In this document: positions 19,179 to 28,255 of the stretch, piece by piece
Numbering within the stretch: position 1 is the stretch's first letter
Layout of the letters: each line of letters begins with the position of its first letter
Assembly (NCBI RefSeq): GCF_000511175.1
Contig: NZ_KI866530.1
Location: 1,869,336-1,933,335, forward strand
DNA from: Sediminibacterium salmoneum NBRC 103935
Lineage (GTDB): Bacteria > Bacteroidota > Bacteroidia > Chitinophagales > Chitinophagaceae
DNA: 64,000 nucleotides
Reading direction: 5' to 3'
The notes under the pieces: model-generated
Databases searched by the model: none
The model's input: the letters and a program-made list of their open reading frames with translations, nothing else
What the model was told of the DNA's origin: nothing
Position numbers and translations under genes: made by a program

Positions 19179-19685
19179 TTATCCGCGTCCAAACATTTCA
19201 TCGTCCTTGTCAATTCTGGTCTGATCTTCCAGAGGGTATTCTTTTCTCAATGGGAAATAATCCATTTCATCCACATTCAGAATGCGTTTTAAATTAGGAT
19301 GACCCACAAAGTTTACCCCGAAAAAATCATAGGTTTCTCTTTCCATCCAATTGGCAGAAGAGAACAATTGAGAAGCTGTATAAACGTCTGGTGTTGCAAT
19401 AGAAGTAAATACTTTAAAACGGATACGCGTGTTTTGTACCAAATTGTGCAAATGATACACAACTGCCAACTCCCTGCCTGTTTCATCTGGATAATTCACT
19501 GCACACAAATCAGTTAAAAACTTAAATCCTAGGCTGGGTTCGTCGTACAAGTATTGCATTACTTTTAAATTCAGATCCTTAGGGGCTTCAAAAGAAAGCA
19601 TACCATAGGTTTCTTCAAAGTGGAAGACCTGGTCTCCGAACTTTTCAGTAAGCTTTTGCTGAATATATTCGTTGCTGATTGCCAT
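19179..19685 (-). CDS. nuoC: NADH-quinone oxidoreductase subunit C
   Basis: 168 residues of the 30-kDa family, with the motif MERETYDFFGVNFVGHPNLK towards the C-terminus. It is a structural subunit of the peripheral arm beside NuoD. It lies 4 bases after nuoB. Confidence 0.95.
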   Translation of the reverse strand: MAISNEYIQQKLTEKFGDQVFHFEETYGMLSFEAPKDLNLKVMQYLYDEPSLGFKFLTDLCAVNYPDETGRELAVVYHLHNLVQNTRIRFKVFTSIATPDVYTASQLFSSANWMERETYDFFGVNFVGHPNLKRILNVDEMDYFPLRKEYPLEDQTRIDKDDEMFGRG

Positions 19686-19689
19686 AATA

Positions 19690-20280
19690 TTACTGTATTC
19701 CGTAACCGTTCAATAATGCTTTATAATGATCGCTGTTTCTTCTTCTAATGCTCTCCTGACCAACTAGTTCCTGAATTTTCATGAATCCATCTAAAATTGC
19801 TTCTGGTCTGGGCGGGCATCCTGGTACATATACATCTACCGGAATCACCTGATCAATTCCCTGAAGCACGCTATAAGTATCAAAAATACCACCACTTGAA
19901 GCACAGGCGCCCACAGCCATTACCCAACGGGGTTCTGCCATTTGCAAATACACCTGACGAAGAACTGGACCCATTTTCTTGGCAATGGTACCCATTACCA
20001 TCAATAAGTCGCACTGACGGGGAGAATGGCTCATCCTTTCCGCACCAAATCTGGATAAATCATAGTGTGAAGCGGCAGTGGCCATGAACTCAATACCACA
20101 GCAAGAAGTAGCATAGGGCATGGGCCACAAAGAGTTCTTACGCGCCAATCCTACTACATCGCTTAGCTTGGTAGTAAAAAATCCTTCTCCTCCGTACCCT
20201 TCAGGGGCATTTACATAAGTAATTGAATCGGCTATCTGCGCCTCTTTTGGATGTATGTTGAATCTTACCGGACGTGACAT
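19690..20280 (-). CDS. nuoB: NADH-quinone oxidoreductase subunit B
   Basis: 196 residues. The ligands of cluster N2 are present: tandem Cys in [10 protein letters not shown], Cys in VGACASSGG and Cys in [10 protein letters not shown]. NuoB gives electrons to quinone. It follows nuoA after 89 bases, the widest gap inside the operon; the gap shows no clear terminator. Confidence 0.97.
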   Translation of the reverse strand: MSRPVRFNIHPKEAQIADSITYVNAPEGYGGEGFFTTKLSDVVGLARKNSLWPMPYATSCCGIEFMATAASHYDLSRFGAERMSHSPRQCDLLMVMGTIAKKMGPVLRQVYLQMAEPRWVMAVGACASSGGIFDTYSVLQGIDQVIPVDVYVPGCPPRPEAILDGFMKIQELVGQESIRRRNSDHYKALLNGYGIQ

Positions 20281-20369
20281 AATAATGAATATTAATAGTT
20301 ATAATCCTGTTTAACGTATAGAACAGCTACTAAAGGGTTTAGTTCGGTTTTAATCCGCCCTTTAACCAA

Positions 20370-20771
20370 TTAGTCTTCCCACTCCAGCGCACCTTTCTTA
20401 ATGATGTAGGTGAATCCTATTAAAAAGAACCCTACAAACATAGTTACAGCAAGGAACCCATTCCATCCCAGCTCTCTGAAGTTAACAGCATAAGGGTAGA
20501 AGAAAATTACTTCCACATCAAATAAAACAAATAGAATTGCCACCAGAAAATACTTAATGGCCATTGGCTGACGGGCATTTCCATGTGATTCAATACCACT
20601 GGTAAAGTTTTCCAGCTTATCAGCGGTTTTACGCTTGGGCCCAACCAGGGAAGAAACACCAATCATGGTTGCTACAAAACCTGCAGCAAAAATCAATTGA
20701 ATGGCAATAGGCAGATAATTGGAAGCAGAATTGCTTGAACTTGCGTCAATCAGAGTAAATAATGGTTCCAT
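20370..20771 (-). CDS. nuoA: NADH-quinone oxidoreductase subunit A
   Basis: 133 residues from ATG at 20769-20771. Three membrane segments are seen, with the family motif DVEVIFFYPYA in the second and EWED at the very end. A longer frame begins at 20810, but the -7 promoter box at 20789-20796 falls inside that extension, so I chose the internal Met (MEPLFTLIDA). NuoA is a small membrane subunit near NuoH and NuoJ. It is the first gene of the 14-gene complex I operon. Confidence 0.93.
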   Translation of the reverse strand: MEPLFTLIDASSSNSASNYLPIAIQLIFAAGFVATMIGVSSLVGPKRKTADKLENFTSGIESHGNARQPMAIKYFLVAILFVLFDVEVIFFYPYAVNFRELGWNGFLAVTMFVGFFLIGFTYIIKKGALEWED

Positions 20772-20788
20772 AGTGCGCTTTAAGTCCG

Positions 20789-20796
20789 CAAAAATA
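20789..20796 (-). promoter_or_regulatory. Candidate -7 element of the nuo operon promoter
   Basis: TATTTTTG on the minus strand matches the TAnnTTTG consensus exactly and stands 17 bases before the chosen nuoA start codon. No clear -33 TTG is found at the expected distance. The upstream gene is closed off by a terminator at 20812-20840, so a promoter is expected here. Confidence 0.55.
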
Positions 20797-20811
20797 CGCT
20801 TGTAAAGCATA

Positions 20812-20840
20812 TAAAAGAAAAACTCCTCAATTTGAGGAGC
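20812..20840 (-). terminator. Terminator of the TPR gene cluster
   Basis: A 6-bp stem (CTCCTC at 20823-20828 with GAGGAG at 20834-20839, extendable by two A-T pairs) is followed on the minus strand by TTTTTCTTTT. It lies about 30 bases after the TPR gene stop and separates it from nuoA. Confidence 0.78.
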
Positions 20841-20871
20841 TTTTTCTTTAAGTTAATTTTAAACCAGGGAC

Positions 20872-22670
20872 TTAGCTACCGGTTTTAGCTCCGGAAGCAC
20901 CGCCTTTTCCAGTTGGATTGGAGTAATAATCAATGTTTTTCTGGATGGTAGCTTTTACATCCTGTGCAAACTTGTTATTCTCATCACCTGCTGTTGGGTA
21001 TAAATTCAGCATCTTATCAGCCACTTCAATGGCTTTTTGACAAACTGCAAGGAATTCTTCTACTGCAGGAGATTTTTCTCCCTTGGTAGTTACCTTGAAA
21101 TCCGGACGCTTTTTAATTTCATTGAAAAGATTCACATAGTAGTTAATCTTAAAGTATTCGTCTAAGAAAATGGTTTTTCTATGTTTATCCAGATCCACTT
21201 TTGCGTAAACTGAATCTAAATAGTTTAAGTTTTCAATGATTTTGGCAGTATCGGTTCCATTGGCCATAGTAGCTCTTTTGAAGAAACTATAAGGCTGAGG
21301 CTTATCCGGGAATGCTGCCATATATGGTTTAGAAAACTCTATCACCTGATCGTATGCTTTTGCATTGAAAGCAGAAGAAGTTAATTTGTAATAATCAAAT
21401 TCAGTCAACTCACCTTTCATTTGCATGCCACGCTTCATTAAGTTTAATTGTGCCTGATAGGACTTTGCTTTACCCAGCATATCAGCAGCTGCATTGATCA
21501 ATACAATCTGATTTGCTTTTACCGTATCTGCCTGAAGAGCTTTGTCTACATATGCTAATGCAGTGGCTTCATTTCCCGGAAACTTGGTAACCACTTCAAT
21601 ACCCAACTTGTAATCTGAAGCCTGAACTTCTGAAGCAGGAGCACTGGTTAAAAATTCTTCGATGTATTTTTTAGCCAATAAAGAATCTCCTTTTCTTAAA
21701 TAGTTGTATGCATACACCACTCCTAATCTAGGAACTGCTTTAATACCTACCGCTGCATCTAATTCTTTTGCTTTTGCCAAAGACTCATCGTATTTACCCG
21801 CACGGAATAAATAGTCTGCCTGGTACAATTCGTTTCTTGAATCCTTATCAGCAGTGTGAACATATTGATCCAAATATTCTTTGGCTTTGGTTACATCTTT
21901 TTCTGAATAATATTGATACAATGCATAATAAACTGGAGGAAAAGCAGCATCAGCTGTTTTTGCATTATCAAAATATTGGTTAAACAATTCCTCGTTGTTT
22001 TGGCTTCTGTAGATTAACCCAATTCTGAACATAGCCAATGCATTTTTAGGATCGCGAGCAATGGCTTCTGTATAAGCTTTTACCGCTTCTCCACCATTTT
22101 CACCACCCATTTTCTGATAGCAGATACCCATATAGATATAGATATCAGGATTGGTTAAGTCTAAGGCACCTGCCTGCTTTAATTTATCAATACCGTATAC
22201 AGGATCTCCCATTTTACTGTCTCCATCTGCATTGGCGCGGCCAATGGCAGTTAAGATAGCAGCGTTGGGCTTACCTTTGTTTTTACCTCTGGTTTCTGTT
22301 GTTGCAGTAATAGCCTGTTCAAACTTTTGTTTTGCTGAATTCAGGTCTCCACCTTCTCTCAACTCAACATGTCCCATACCTACCAGTAACCAGGCATCAC
22401 TACCCAATTCCTGAAGTCCTTTCTGGTACAATGCTTTTGCAGCAGCAACATCTTCTTTGGTAACTTCAATTCCATTACCAGCCAGATGCGCCTGACCTAA
22501 CCAATAGATGGCTTGAGGGTCTTTAGCATTCGCATCATAGTTTTTCTGCAGTACTTCTTTTGCACTCTTGTTTTTTCATAATGCAACAGCTTAATGCCTT
22601 CGGCAATCTGAGCCGTTAAGCACTGTACGGCAAATACAGCTGCAAACATCAAAGCAACGGTCTTCTTCAT
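20872..22670 (-). pseudogene. TPR-repeat protein with signal peptide, split by a one-base frameshift
   Basis: The long frame (20872-22431) lacks a start and signal peptide. The true start is ATG at 22668-22670: the protein begins MKKTVALMFAAVFAVQCLTA, a signal peptide, and runs to LLHYEK. There a run of six A on the coding strand (T6 at 22571-22576 on plus) shifts the frame. Adding one A gives LLHYEKNKSAKEVLQKNYDA and leads without a stop into the long frame, giving about 599 residues. Many tetratricopeptide-like helix pairs follow (for example AMFRIGLIYRSQNNEELFNQ). Such TPR proteins act as periplasmic or membrane scaffolds; the exact role is unknown. It follows the PstS-like gene after about 25 bases. 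Confidence 0.85.
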
Positions 22671-22695
22671 GTTCTCTCTTTTTATAGTTGTTTTG

Positions 22696-23613
22696 TTATT
22701 CGTTGTTTATACTACTATTCCTTTTGTGAAAAGCCATTTTAGCCGGAGCTAAAAAAGATCTTCTGAAAATCAACTGTCCTCTTTCCAAACTCATGAAATT
22801 CATGAAGCCTGTTCCAAGTCCTGCGTGGTTCTCTTTTAATACATAAAACAAAGGTCGTGCCAAAGGGTACTGACCATAGGTTATGGTTGATTGAGAAGGC
22901 TTTGCAAATATGCCTTTTTCCAAACAGGCGGTGCACTCTACTCTCGCCAATCTTATTTTTTTAAGATAAGATTGTTGTTGAGTATCATATACATCTCCAA
23001 TCCAGCTAAGACCTACAAAACCAATCACATCGCTTCGGGAAGTAACAATATCAATTACTTCCTGACTATTATTCGCTGCTACTACATTTGCTCCAAAAGA
23101 AGCGCCTTTTAAAACACTGTCTTTTAAATAGCGTACCGTACTTGTAGCAGACTTACCATCCATCACTGCTGTAATTTTATGTTTCCCGCTTAGTATATCT
23201 CTTACCTCATTAAATGTAAATATGCTGTCACTGGCATTGTTATTTACAATCAATGCAACGGCATCGTAGGCCAATTCAGCATACTGTGGTTGGTAAGACA
23301 AAGCAGATTTATAAAATTCAGCTTCTTTCTCATCCAGGCCTCTGGCTACAATAATCATGCGGGTACTGTCTTTTTGTAAATCTCTGAAACAGTCCGCTTC
23401 TGATTTGTAGGAAACCACAATATTGGCTTTGGGGAAAGATGATTGATGAACTTTTATTTGCTCTTCAATAACAGGTTTAAAGCTTTCATCTACACTAATG
23501 TAAATGGTTCCTTCTTCAGTGTTATCCTGAAAAGCATTTTTTGATTCTGTTGAATCACAAGAAACAAAGAGCAAAAAAATCAGTGCCCAAGCAAATACAC
23601 TACTTCTCTTCAT
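22696..23613 (-). CDS. PstS-like substrate-binding lipoprotein
   Basis: 305 residues from ATG at 23611-23613, chosen because a longer frame would overlap the upstream gene. The N-terminus is a lipoprotein signal (LLFVSC, Cys19). The rest has the periplasmic binding protein pattern of the PstS/phosphate family (YDAVALIVNNN, then GFVGLSWIGDVYD, and GQYPLARPLFYV near the end). No pst permease or ATPase gene is near, so it need not serve phosphate uptake. In Bacteroidota similar proteins occur beside TonB/ExbD and TPR genes. The following gene is such a TPR protein. Confidence 0.82.
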   Translation of the reverse strand: MKRSSVFAWALIFLLFVSCDSTESKNAFQDNTEEGTIYISVDESFKPVIEEQIKVHQSSFPKANIVVSYKSEADCFRDLQKDSTRMIIVARGLDEKEAEFYKSALSYQPQYAELAYDAVALIVNNNASDSIFTFNEVRDILSGKHKITAVMDGKSATSTVRYLKDSVLKGASFGANVVAANNSQEVIDIVTSRSDVIGFVGLSWIGDVYDTQQQSYLKKIRLARVECTACLEKGIFAKPSQSTITYGQYPLARPLFYVLKENHAGLGTGFMNFMSLERGQLIFRRSFLAPAKMAFHKRNSSINNE

Positions 23614-23620
23614 AATCAAT

Positions 23621-23854
23621 TTAATAATCTTGCTTAACGCCTCTGTATAATCTGAATGCTCCGTACAAAACACAAATGCTACCGAATAAATTACGATAAA
23701 GCGGTTCTGCTGTAAACACTAGATCCATTCCCAGCTTTTCTATGAAGAATACTGCAAGTCCAACACCCAAAAACAAAGTAGCCATAGAAATATCATAGAT
23801 CCTTCTGAAGACACTGTACCGTTTCTGGTTTCTCTCTCTGTAAGTATTTTCCAT
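23621..23854 (-). CDS. Small two-helix membrane protein, function unknown
   Basis: 77 residues with a basic N-terminus (RERNQKRY) and two hydrophobic segments at about 24-42 and 54-70. No family is recognised. It is 7 bases before the PstS-like lipoprotein gene and likely heads that three-gene transcript. The tight spacing and plausible topology support it as a real gene. Confidence 0.72.
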   Translation of the reverse strand: MENTYRERNQKRYSVFRRIYDISMATLFLGVGLAVFFIEKLGMDLVFTAEPLYRNLFGSICVLYGAFRLYRGVKQDY

Positions 23855-24067
23855 ACAATCACTTTACGGGATGGGCAATTTAGTAAATATTTTACGTGAG
23901 ATGCGCTAAAATTAAAATTCCATAAAAAACTTTCGGTGAAAAGGCACTAAACTAATGACTGTTAGTTGCAAACTAATTAACATATTTAGCCAGATTACGG
24001 ATTTGTTTTTTCTCAACACACACATATACAAGTGAAACTGGTCCTGCTCTTTTAAAAGACAATACTA

Positions 24068-24075
24068 TAATTTTG
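24068..24075 (+). promoter_or_regulatory. Candidate -7 element of hisS
   Basis: TAATTTTG is an exact TAnnTTTG match 5 bases before the hisS start codon, implying a very short leader. A -33 TTG is not seen at 18-20 bases. Confidence 0.5.
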
Positions 24076-24080
24076 CGGCC

Positions 24081-25448
24081 ATGAGCAACAAAGCAGGAAT
24101 ACCACAAGGCACTAGAGATTTTAATGCAGTCACCGTACAAAAGCGTAATTATATTTTCAATACCATTCGCTCTGTATTTGAACTCTATGGTTTTCAACCA
24201 CTTGAAACACCGGCCATGGAAAACCTGGATACCCTGATGGGGAAATACGGAGAAGAAGGAGACAAACTGATTTTTAAAATCCTGAACAACGGATTAGACA
24301 ATCCTGCAAAGCAAGCCCAGGTTACCGCTGATTTTCAGAAAGTTCTGGAAGGGAAAAATACCAAGGGGATTACAGAGCGTGCATTGCGTTACGATCTGAC
24401 CATTCCCTTTGCCCGTTTTGTGGCCATGAATTATGGACAATTGACATTGCCGTTCAAAAGATACCAGATACAACCAGTTTGGAGAGCAGACCGCCCGCAA
24501 AAAGGGAGATACAGAGAGTTTTATCAGTGTGATGCTGATGTAGTGGGAAGCAATAGCTTGCTGAATGAATTGGAATTGACATCCATCTATGCAACTGCAT
24601 TTGAAAAATTGAATCTGCCTGTTGAAATCAGAATCAATAACCGAAAAATTTTAGCCGGTCTGGCAGAGCTTTGCGGTGGGTTGCAGGTAATGGTTCCTAT
24701 AACAGTTGCCATAGACAAGCTGGATAAAATAGGAATGGAAAAAGTAAAAGAGGAATTGGCATCCAAAGAAATTTCTCCTGAACAAATTGCCATCATTGAA
24801 AAATATTTATCCATTGATGGAAGCAATACAGAAAGAATAGCGCAATTAAAAAATCTCATGCAGGAAAATTCAACTGCTTTGAAAGGCATTGAAGAACTGG
24901 AATATATTTTGGCCAATCATCCCAAAAAAAATCGCGCACAGGTTATTGTTGATTTTACGCTGGCCCGTGGTTTGAATTATTACACAGGCACCATATTCGA
25001 AATAAAAGCCATTGGTGCCCAAATGGGAAGTATTGGCGGTGGCGGACGTTACGACGACCTTACCGGTTTGTTTGGCGTACCCAATGTACCTGGTGTGGGC
25101 ATTAGCTTTGGCGTTGACAGAATTTATGATGTACTGGAAGAACTACAACTCTTTCCGGAAGCAGTACAAAAAGGAACCAAGGTATTGTTCTTTAATCTGG
25201 GTACAGCTGAATCTGCAAAAGCATTTGAATTGATGCAGGATTTAAGAGACCGGGGTATTGCCTGCGAACTGTATCATGAATCAGCCAAGTTTGATAAACA
25301 GTTCAAGTATGCAGAAAAAAAACAAGTCCCTCATGTTATTATCATCGGTAGTACCGAATTAACAGAAGGGACCTGTATCCTGAAAAATATTATCAACGGA
25401 GAGCAAAAAACTATTTCACAGTCAGAGCTGGCTTCGCAGCTATTCTAA
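24081..25448 (+). CDS. hisS: Histidyl-tRNA synthetase
   Basis: 455 residues. Class II synthetase motifs are visible: motif 2 around QPVWRADRPQKGRYREFYQC, the histidine-specific motif ARGLNYYTGTIFE, and motif 3 in GVGISFGVDRI. A C-terminal anticodon-binding domain covers about 360-455. The enzyme attaches histidine to tRNA-His in the cytoplasm. Its last 38 bases overlap the 3' end of the convergent gene at 25411. Confidence 0.97.
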   Translation: MSNKAGIPQGTRDFNAVTVQKRNYIFNTIRSVFELYGFQPLETPAMENLDTLMGKYGEEGDKLIFKILNNGLDNPAKQAQVTADFQKVLEGKNTKGITERALRYDLTIPFARFVAMNYGQLTLPFKRYQIQPVWRADRPQKGRYREFYQCDADVVGSNSLLNELELTSIYATAFEKLNLPVEIRINNRKILAGLAELCGGLQVMVPITVAIDKLDKIGMEKVKEELASKEISPEQIAIIEKYLSIDGSNTERIAQLKNLMQENSTALKGIEELEYILANHPKKNRAQVIVDFTLARGLNYYTGTIFEIKAIGAQMGSIGGGGRYDDLTGLFGVPNVPGVGISFGVDRIYDVLEELQLFPEAVQKGTKVLFFNLGTAESAKAFELMQDLRDRGIACELYHESAKFDKQFKYAEKKQVPHVIIIGSTELTEGTCILKNIINGEQKTISQSELASQLF

Positions 25449-25806
25449 ATGCAATTGCTTTAGTAGAAGCTGTTTCTTTAGTTCCCACCAGTTCGTAACC
25501 CATGGCCAGAATAGTTACGCCTGTTACCACTTTACTATCGTTGCGGGTGAATTTTGCAGTACCCTGAAACTGGGTAATTACGTAAACATCTTCTCCTGAT
25601 TTTTCCAGTGTGGAAGAACCGGCAGCAGAATTCATCATCAATACCCCATTTTCAAGTACAACAGTTACTTCAGCAACAGGGCTTCCTTCCGCAAATTTAT
25701 ACCTTCCCAAAATCTGATTCACCGTTGAGTCTGTTGGAGTGGTTTGTGCACTTGCAGCCGTTGTTAATCCAACCAGCATAAAAACAAACAAAATAACTTT
25801 TTTCAT
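25411..25806 (-). CDS. Small secreted protein, function unknown
   Basis: 131 residues. A signal peptide (about 1-20, ending ASAQ) is followed by a short acidic segment and a beta-rich domain of about 100 residues (ILGRYKFAEGSPVAEVTVVLENG and onwards). The pattern resembles the small beta domain (DUF3471-like) seen at the end of some serine hydrolases, but this is a weak match. It overlaps the end of hisS by 38 bases tail to tail. Confidence 0.7.
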   Translation of the reverse strand: MKKVILFVFMLVGLTTAASAQTTPTDSTVNQILGRYKFAEGSPVAEVTVVLENGVLMMNSAAGSSTLEKSGEDVYVITQFQGTAKFTRNDSKVVTGVTILAMGYELVGTKETASTKAIAFRIAAKPALTVK

Positions 25807-25907
25807 TTCAGTACTATTTTGAAAACAAATTAATCAATTCAGTTATAAATCGGAATACCTTTTATATAAATTTTGTATCATCTGCAAATGAACCAGGTGC
25901 TTACAAA

Positions 25908-27107
25908 TTAATTCAGTCCTTCATAAACAATAGCAGACCCCTGTCCAACTCCCACACACATGGTAGCCAGTCCATACTTTATTTTGCTTCTTAACATCTG
26001 GTGGATTAAAGTTGCCGAAATACGTGCACCCGAACAACCCAATGGATGCCCCAATGCAATAGCACCGCCATTTACGTTTACCCTAGAAGGATCCAGCCCC
26101 AGGTCTTGTATACAGGCAAGACTTTGTGAGGCAAAAGCTTCATTCAATTCTACAAGGCCTAAATCGTTAATGCTAAGCCCTGCTCGTTTCAATGCTTTCT
26201 GAGTGGCAGGCACGGGACCAATGCCCATAATGGCAGGATCCACACCAGCTACGGCCATGCTGGTAATTTTAGCAATGGGATTCAGATTGAATAATTTAAC
26301 TGCTTCTTCACTGGCCAGCAACACAGCTGCTGCCCCATCATTAATACCAGAGGCATTGCCCGCGGTTACGGTTCCGTCTTTTATAAATGCTGGCTTTAAG
26401 CCTGCCAATTTCTCCATACTGGTTTTACGCGGATGCTCGTCTTTATTCATCCAGCTAACCATTCTGTCTTCTACAAATTCAACCGCCACTATTTCATCAT
26501 TCCAGATTCCTGCCGCTTCTGCAGCAAAATACTTTTCCTGAGACTGCAGGGCAAATGCGTCCTGTGCTTCTCTGCTTATTTTCCAGGTTCTGGCTACGTT
26601 CTCAGCTGTTTCACCCATGGTATATGGATGGTATTTTTCCGCTAAAGCCGGATTAATAAAGCGCCACCCAAAACTGGTATCATAGGTCTCCAGCTTTCTG
26701 CTCCAGGGTGTATCCGCTTTTGCCATTACAAATGGGGCCCTGGTCATGCTTTCTACCCCACCCGCAATATAAAAAAGTCCATCTCCGCATTGAATGGCAC
26801 GGGCTGCATCCATAATGGCCTGTAACCCACTGGCACAGAGTCTGTTAACCGTTGAACCCGCAACAGATGTTGGCAAACCAGCCAATAATGCCGCCATTCT
26901 GGCTACGTTTCGGTTATCCTCCCCCGCCTGATTGGCTGCTCCGGCTATTACATCTTCAATGGCATTGGGATCCACATCCGGATTGCGTTCTATCAGGGCT
27001 CTGATTACGGTGGCCAGCATATCGTCGGGTCTTACCGAGCTTAATTTTCCTCCGAATCTGCCTATTGGCGTTCTTACTGCATCAATCACATAACAAGCGC
27101 TACTCAT
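25908..27107 (-). CDS. Acetyl-CoA C-acyltransferase (thiolase)
   Basis: 399 residues from the internal Met at 27107; the longer frame to 27128 is less likely because it adds an uncharacteristic tail. The nucleophile Cys91 (NRLCASGLQAI), the GHPLGCSGAR motif and the final MCVGVGQGSA with the second catalytic Cys are intact. The enzyme cleaves or forms 3-oxoacyl-CoA; the sequence fits the AtoB/PcaF group but does not fix the chain length. The divergent gene rlmN starts 43 bases away. Confidence 0.93.
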   Translation of the reverse strand: MSSACYVIDAVRTPIGRFGGKLSSVRPDDMLATVIRALIERNPDVDPNAIEDVIAGAANQAGEDNRNVARMAALLAGLPTSVAGSTVNRLCASGLQAIMDAARAIQCGDGLFYIAGGVESMTRAPFVMAKADTPWSRKLETYDTSFGWRFINPALAEKYHPYTMGETAENVARTWKISREAQDAFALQSQEKYFAAEAAGIWNDEIVAVEFVEDRMVSWMNKDEHPRKTSMEKLAGLKPAFIKDGTVTAGNASGINDGAAAVLLASEEAVKLFNLNPIAKITSMAVAGVDPAIMGIGPVPATQKALKRAGLSINDLGLVELNEAFASQSLACIQDLGLDPSRVNVNGGAIALGHPLGCSGARISATLIHQMLRSKIKYGLATMCVGVGQGSAIVYEGLN

Positions 27108-27116
27108 AGAATATAA

Positions 27117-27145
27117 TTGAGGCTGCAAGATATAAGTTATCTTTG
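27117..27145 (+). promoter_or_regulatory. Promoter of rlmN
   Basis: TTG at 27117-27119, an 18-base spacer and TATCTTTG at 27138-27145 match the Bacteroidota -33/-7 consensus exactly. The start codon of rlmN is at 27150, so the leader is very short. It also supports that start over the longer frame. Confidence 0.7.
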
Positions 27146-27149
27146 CAGA

Positions 27150-28193
27150 ATGAGTGCTTTGTTACCCAATATTCGCCACCAGAGCCAGGAAAGCCTGGAA
27201 ACTTACTTCGAGAGCATCGGCGAGAAAAAATTCAGACTGCAGCAGGTACAGGAATGGCTTTGGCAGAAACATGCCCACAGCTTCGATGCCATGAGCAACC
27301 TGAGCAAAGCACTCAGATTAAAGTTGGCAGAAGATTTTTCCCTACCTGCCTTAACCACAGATGCTACCCAATACAGCAATGACGGCACCATTAAAAGCCG
27401 ATTCAAAACCTACGATGGTCATTTGATTGAAGGGGTTCTTATTCCAACCGACGATAGAAAAACAGCCTGTGTTTCTTCACAGATAGGTTGTAGTTTAAGC
27501 TGCAAGTTTTGTGCAACCGGTTATATGCAACGCAAGCGGAATTTAAACTTCGATGAAATTGTAGACCAGGTGGTCCTGATAAATCAGCAAAGTGAATCGG
27601 CTTACGAAAAGAAACTGACCAATATTGTTTTCATGGGCATGGGTGAACCCCTGCTGAATTACAACAATGTTTTAAAAGCCATTGAGCGTATTTCGGCAGA
27701 AGACGGATTGTTCATGAGTCCCAGAAGAATTACCGTATCTACTGCGGGCGTAGCCAAGCAAATCAGAATGCTGGGAGATGATCAGGTTAAATTTAAACTG
27801 GCACTCTCATTGCATGCACCCAATGATGCCAAAAGAAATGAAATCATGCCCATCAATGAAACCAATAATATTAAGGTTCTTACAGAGGCATTGAATTATT
27901 TTTATAAGAAAACCGGTAACGAAATCACACTGGAATATATTCTGTTTAAAAATCTGAATGACTCTGCAAAAGATGCGGAAGAACTTACCAAGGTTTACAG
28001 ACAAATTCCTGCGGACCTGATCAATATTATTGAATACAATAGTATTGATGCATTTAAATTCACTAAACCCGACGAAGAAGACACACAACGTTTTATGGAT
28101 ATTCTTGCTGCCAATAAAGTAAATGCAAGACTTAGAAGAAGCAGAGGAAAAGACATTGATGCAGCTTGCGGACAATTGGCTAACAAAGGCTAA
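27150..28193 (+). CDS. rlmN: Dual-specificity 23S rRNA A2503 / tRNA A37 methyltransferase
   Basis: 347 residues from ATG 27150. Radical-SAM cluster ligands are Cys114, Cys118 and Cys121 (CSLSCKFCATG). The two further catalytic cysteines are present at Cys107 and in ACGQL close to the C-terminus (about Cys340). The enzyme adds a methyl group to C2 of adenine by a ping-pong radical mechanism. The N-terminal part is the usual helical RNA-binding domain. Confidence 0.95.
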   Translation: MSALLPNIRHQSQESLETYFESIGEKKFRLQQVQEWLWQKHAHSFDAMSNLSKALRLKLAEDFSLPALTTDATQYSNDGTIKSRFKTYDGHLIEGVLIPTDDRKTACVSSQIGCSLSCKFCATGYMQRKRNLNFDEIVDQVVLINQQSESAYEKKLTNIVFMGMGEPLLNYNNVLKAIERISAEDGLFMSPRRITVSTAGVAKQIRMLGDDQVKFKLALSLHAPNDAKRNEIMPINETNNIKVLTEALNYFYKKTGNEITLEYILFKNLNDSAKDAEELTKVYRQIPADLINIIEYNSIDAFKFTKPDEEDTQRFMDILAANKVNARLRRSRGKDIDAACGQLANKG

Positions 28194-28255
28194 GGACCAG
28201 GCAAACTGATACAGATATTATTATTCATCCTGTTGTAAAACAGCAAATTGACACT

